Source of the DNA: an uncultured Collinsella sp.
GTDB taxonomy: Bacteria > Actinomycetota > Coriobacteriia > Coriobacteriales > Coriobacteriaceae
DNA length: 7,225 nucleotides
Direction: 5' to 3'
NCBI GenBank assembly: GCA_900548075.1
Contig: URJD01000087.1
Coordinates: 1-7,225 of the forward strand
Below, one piece after another: positions 5,469 to 7,225 of the stretch. The notes beneath the pieces were generated by a model. It was not told the DNA's origin. It did no database searches and saw only the letters and a program-made list of their open reading frames with translations. Numbering within the stretch: position 1 is the stretch's first letter; each line of letters starts with the position of its first letter. Position numbers and translations under genes: made by a program.

Positions 5469-6377
5469 ATGATCAAACTTGTGCTGACCGATATGGACGA
5501 TACGCTGATTCCAGCCGGGCATGACGGCGCCAGCGACTACGCCATTGAGGGTATTCATGCCATGCAGGCGGCGGGTCTGCACTTTGGGCCGGTTTCGGGT
5601 CGTCAGCCGTCCGCGATGGGCTGGATGTTCAAAAACCGTTCCGAGTGTTTTTCGACCGGTGCGTTCTGTAACGGCCAGGTGATGTTTGTCGACGGCGAAG
5701 TAGTCGCTTCGCGCGCAATCGACAACGATGCTCTGATGCGTTTGGCCGACTATCTGGAGCAAGAGACCGACGATACATTTCTAAAAGTCTACAGCCTGGG
5801 CGATGACTTTTGGGGCAACGATGCCTATTGCGTGACGAGCAATCCCGAGCGTGTGCGTCGCGCTATGGAGTCGGGCGGCAATGCGTGGCTCAAAGGCGAA
5901 GAGGCCCCGTGCCGTCCCGTCGTCGATGACGCGCCGGTGTTTAAGGCGAATATCTGGAGTGCCCGTTCGCGTGAGGAGCTCGCGGAGCTACGCGAGAGCG
6001 CTGCCGTTGAGGTGCCGGAACTCTCGCTTGTGTTTCCCAACAACCGCGTGCGCCTGTTCGACATCCTTCCGGACGGTTGGGACAAGGGCTGCGCTGCGCT
6101 GGAACTGGCGCGCACTTTGGACCTGACGCCCGATGAGGTGGCCGTATTTGGCGATTCCGATAACGACCTGCCCATGATCGATGCCGTTCCCAACTCCGTG
6201 GCGGTCGCCAATGCCAACGAGGCCGTCACGGCTGCCGCGCGCTGGCATATCGGCGCTGCGGCAGATGATGCGGTTGCCGGGGCTCTGCATCAGATTGCCG
6301 CCTGCGCCGCGACGGGGGAGATGCCGTCGTTTATGCGTCAGATGGACGCGACGGGTTTCGACGTCACGAACGTCTAG
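5469..6377 (+). CDS. HAD-superfamily hydrolase, Cof-type
   Basis: A 302-residue predicted magnesium-dependent phosphatase. All four HAD motifs are visible: motif I DMDDTL at residues 8-13 (nucleophile Asp8, acid/base Asp10), motif II Ser43 in GPVSGRQ, motif III Lys206 in PDGWDKGCA, and motif IV GDSDND at 228-233. The cap inserted between motifs II and III (about 85-190) matches the C2-type cap of the Cof/YidA branch, whose members typically dephosphorylate sugar phosphates or cofactor phosphates. The specific substrate cannot be told. GGGGGA (5459-5464) lies 4 nt before the ATG. No signal peptide is seen, so it should be cytosolic. The LysR gene starts 10 nt after its stop, so the two are probably co-transcribed. 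It is divergent from the thi operon, which raises but does not prove a role in cofactor phosphate metabolism. Confidence 0.93.
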   Translation: MIKLVLTDMDDTLIPAGHDGASDYAIEGIHAMQAAGLHFGPVSGRQPSAMGWMFKNRSECFSTGAFCNGQVMFVDGEVVASRAIDNDALMRLADYLEQETDDTFLKVYSLGDDFWGNDAYCVTSNPERVRRAMESGGNAWLKGEEAPCRPVVDDAPVFKANIWSARSREELAELRESAAVEVPELSLVFPNNRVRLFDILPDGWDKGCAALELARTLDLTPDEVAVFGDSDNDLPMIDAVPNSVAVANANEAVTAAARWHIGAAADDAVAGALHQIAACAATGEMPSFMRQMDATGFDVTNV

Positions 6378-6387
6378 GGAGAAAGCC

Positions 6388-7225
6388 ATGAAGCTCCAGC
6401 AACTCAGATATGTCGTCAAAGTTGCCGAATGCGGCAGCATCACCGAGGCCTCGCGCCGGCTCTTTGTGTCGCAGCCTTCGATTACCGCGTCGATTCGCGA
6501 TCTCGAAAACGAGATGGGTGTGCACATCTTTGAGCGCACCAACAAGGGAGTCATTGTGTCCGAGGAGGGCGAGACCTTCTTGGGCTACGCGCGCCAGGTG
6601 CTCGACCAGGCCGACCTGCTCGAGGGCAAGTACAAAGGCACATCCGAGCAGGTGCCGCACTTTAGCGTGAGTTGCCAGCATTATTCCTTTGCCGTTAACG
6701 CGTTTGTTGACGTGATCCGCGAGTTCGATGCCGCGCGTTACGACTTCACCCTGCGCGAGGAGCAGACTCACGAGATTATCGAGGATGTCGCGCATATGAA
6801 AAGCGAACTGGGCATTCTGTACTTATCTGAGCATAACTGCGAGGTTATCGAGCGCATGCTTGCCGCCAACGAGCTCGTATTCGAGGGGCTTTTCTGCGCT
6901 ACGCCGCATGTCTTCGTGTGCGCAGACCATCCGCTGGCGTGCCGCTCGAGCGTGACGCTTGAGGACTTGGAAGACTACCCGTTCCTGTCCTACGAGCAGG
7001 GCAGCTACAACTCGTTTTACTATTCCGAGGAGCTGACCTCGACGTTCGAGCGACGCAAAAATATCCGCGTGCGCGACCGTGCGACGCTGTTCAACCTTGC
7101 CATGGGCCTCAACGGCTACACGGTATGCTCGGGCGTGATCAGCCACGAGCTCAACGGCCCCGGCATTATCTCGATTCCGCTCGACGTGGACGAGTACATG
7201 GAGATTGGCATCATCACGCGCAAGA
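6388..7225 (+). CDS. LysR-family transcriptional regulator, partial (C-terminus beyond right edge)
   Basis: The frame is open from the ATG at 6388 to the window edge, giving 279 residues; about 15-30 are probably missing given the usual 290-310. Residues 1-60 are the winged helix-turn-helix: MKLQQLRYVVKVAECGSI, then ASRRLFVSQPSITASIRDLE (21-40), the recognition helix region, and FERTNKGVIVSEEG (48-61). A linker helix follows to about residue 83. Residues about 90-279 form the periplasmic-binding-protein-like effector domain (ELGILYL at 140-146, HVFVCADHPL at 174-183, DRATLFNLAMGLNGY at 230-244). GGGAGA overlapping the stop of the upstream gene serves as ribosome site. A regulator directly downstream of a HAD gene in the same unit may control that unit or its neighbours, but target and effector are unknown. 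Confidence 0.94.
   Translation, partial: MKLQQLRYVVKVAECGSITEASRRLFVSQPSITASIRDLENEMGVHIFERTNKGVIVSEEGETFLGYARQVLDQADLLEGKYKGTSEQVPHFSVSCQHYSFAVNAFVDVIREFDAARYDFTLREEQTHEIIEDVAHMKSELGILYLSEHNCEVIERMLAANELVFEGLFCATPHVFVCADHPLACRSSVTLEDLEDYPFLSYEQGSYNSFYYSEELTSTFERRKNIRVRDRATLFNLAMGLNGYTVCSGVISHELNGPGIISIPLDVDEYMEIGIITRK

Overview
This window looks like chromosomal DNA from a high-GC Gram-positive of the Coriobacteriia, most likely Collinsella or a close relative. That placement is inferred from base composition, codon choice and protein style, not from a search. Seven protein-coding genes are supported, two of them cut by the window edges. The DNA has no rRNA, tRNA, recognisable transposase or CRISPR array.

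Layout. (1) Positions 1-1846, minus strand: the N-terminal 615 residues of a large c-di-GMP-type signalling protein, read as GGDEF - PAS - degenerate GGDEF - variant GGDEF, running off the left edge. (2) 1847-2162: divergent intergenic region with candidate promoters and a small imperfect hairpin. (3) 2163-3032, plus: a patatin-like phospholipase with its catalytic dyad and oxyanion-hole motif intact. (4) 3033-3268: a convergent intergenic region holding three copies of a 46-bp palindromic element at an exact 62-bp period. (5) 3269-5145, minus: a compact thiamine operon in the order thiM, thiamine-binding protein (MTH1187/YkoF-type), thiE. Its leader at about 5312-5146 carries a TPP riboswitch aptamer, a strong terminator-like hairpin and a Shine-Dalgarno sequence inside a small hairpin. 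(6) 5329-5430: a 102-bp nested palindrome lying almost symmetrically between the presumed thi promoter and the presumed promoter of the next gene. (7) 5469-6377, plus: a Cof-type HAD hydrolase, followed after 10 bp by (8) a LysR-family regulator cut by the right edge.

How the genes work together. ThiM phosphorylates the salvaged thiazole alcohol, and ThiE joins the thiazole phosphate to HMP-PP to give thiamine phosphate. The small thiamine-binding protein between them probably binds thiamine or a precursor. TPP made by the pathway would feed back on the operon through the riboswitch. No HMP kinase (thiD) or de novo thiazole/HMP gene lies in the window, so the cluster looks like salvage plus coupling. 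The HAD/LysR pair looks like an independent two-gene unit; its substrate and effector cannot be read from sequence.

The least ordinary material is non-coding: the 62-bp-period palindrome array and the 102-bp nested palindrome. The unusual multi-GGDEF protein comes next. I see no convincing sign of a wholly new multi-gene system.
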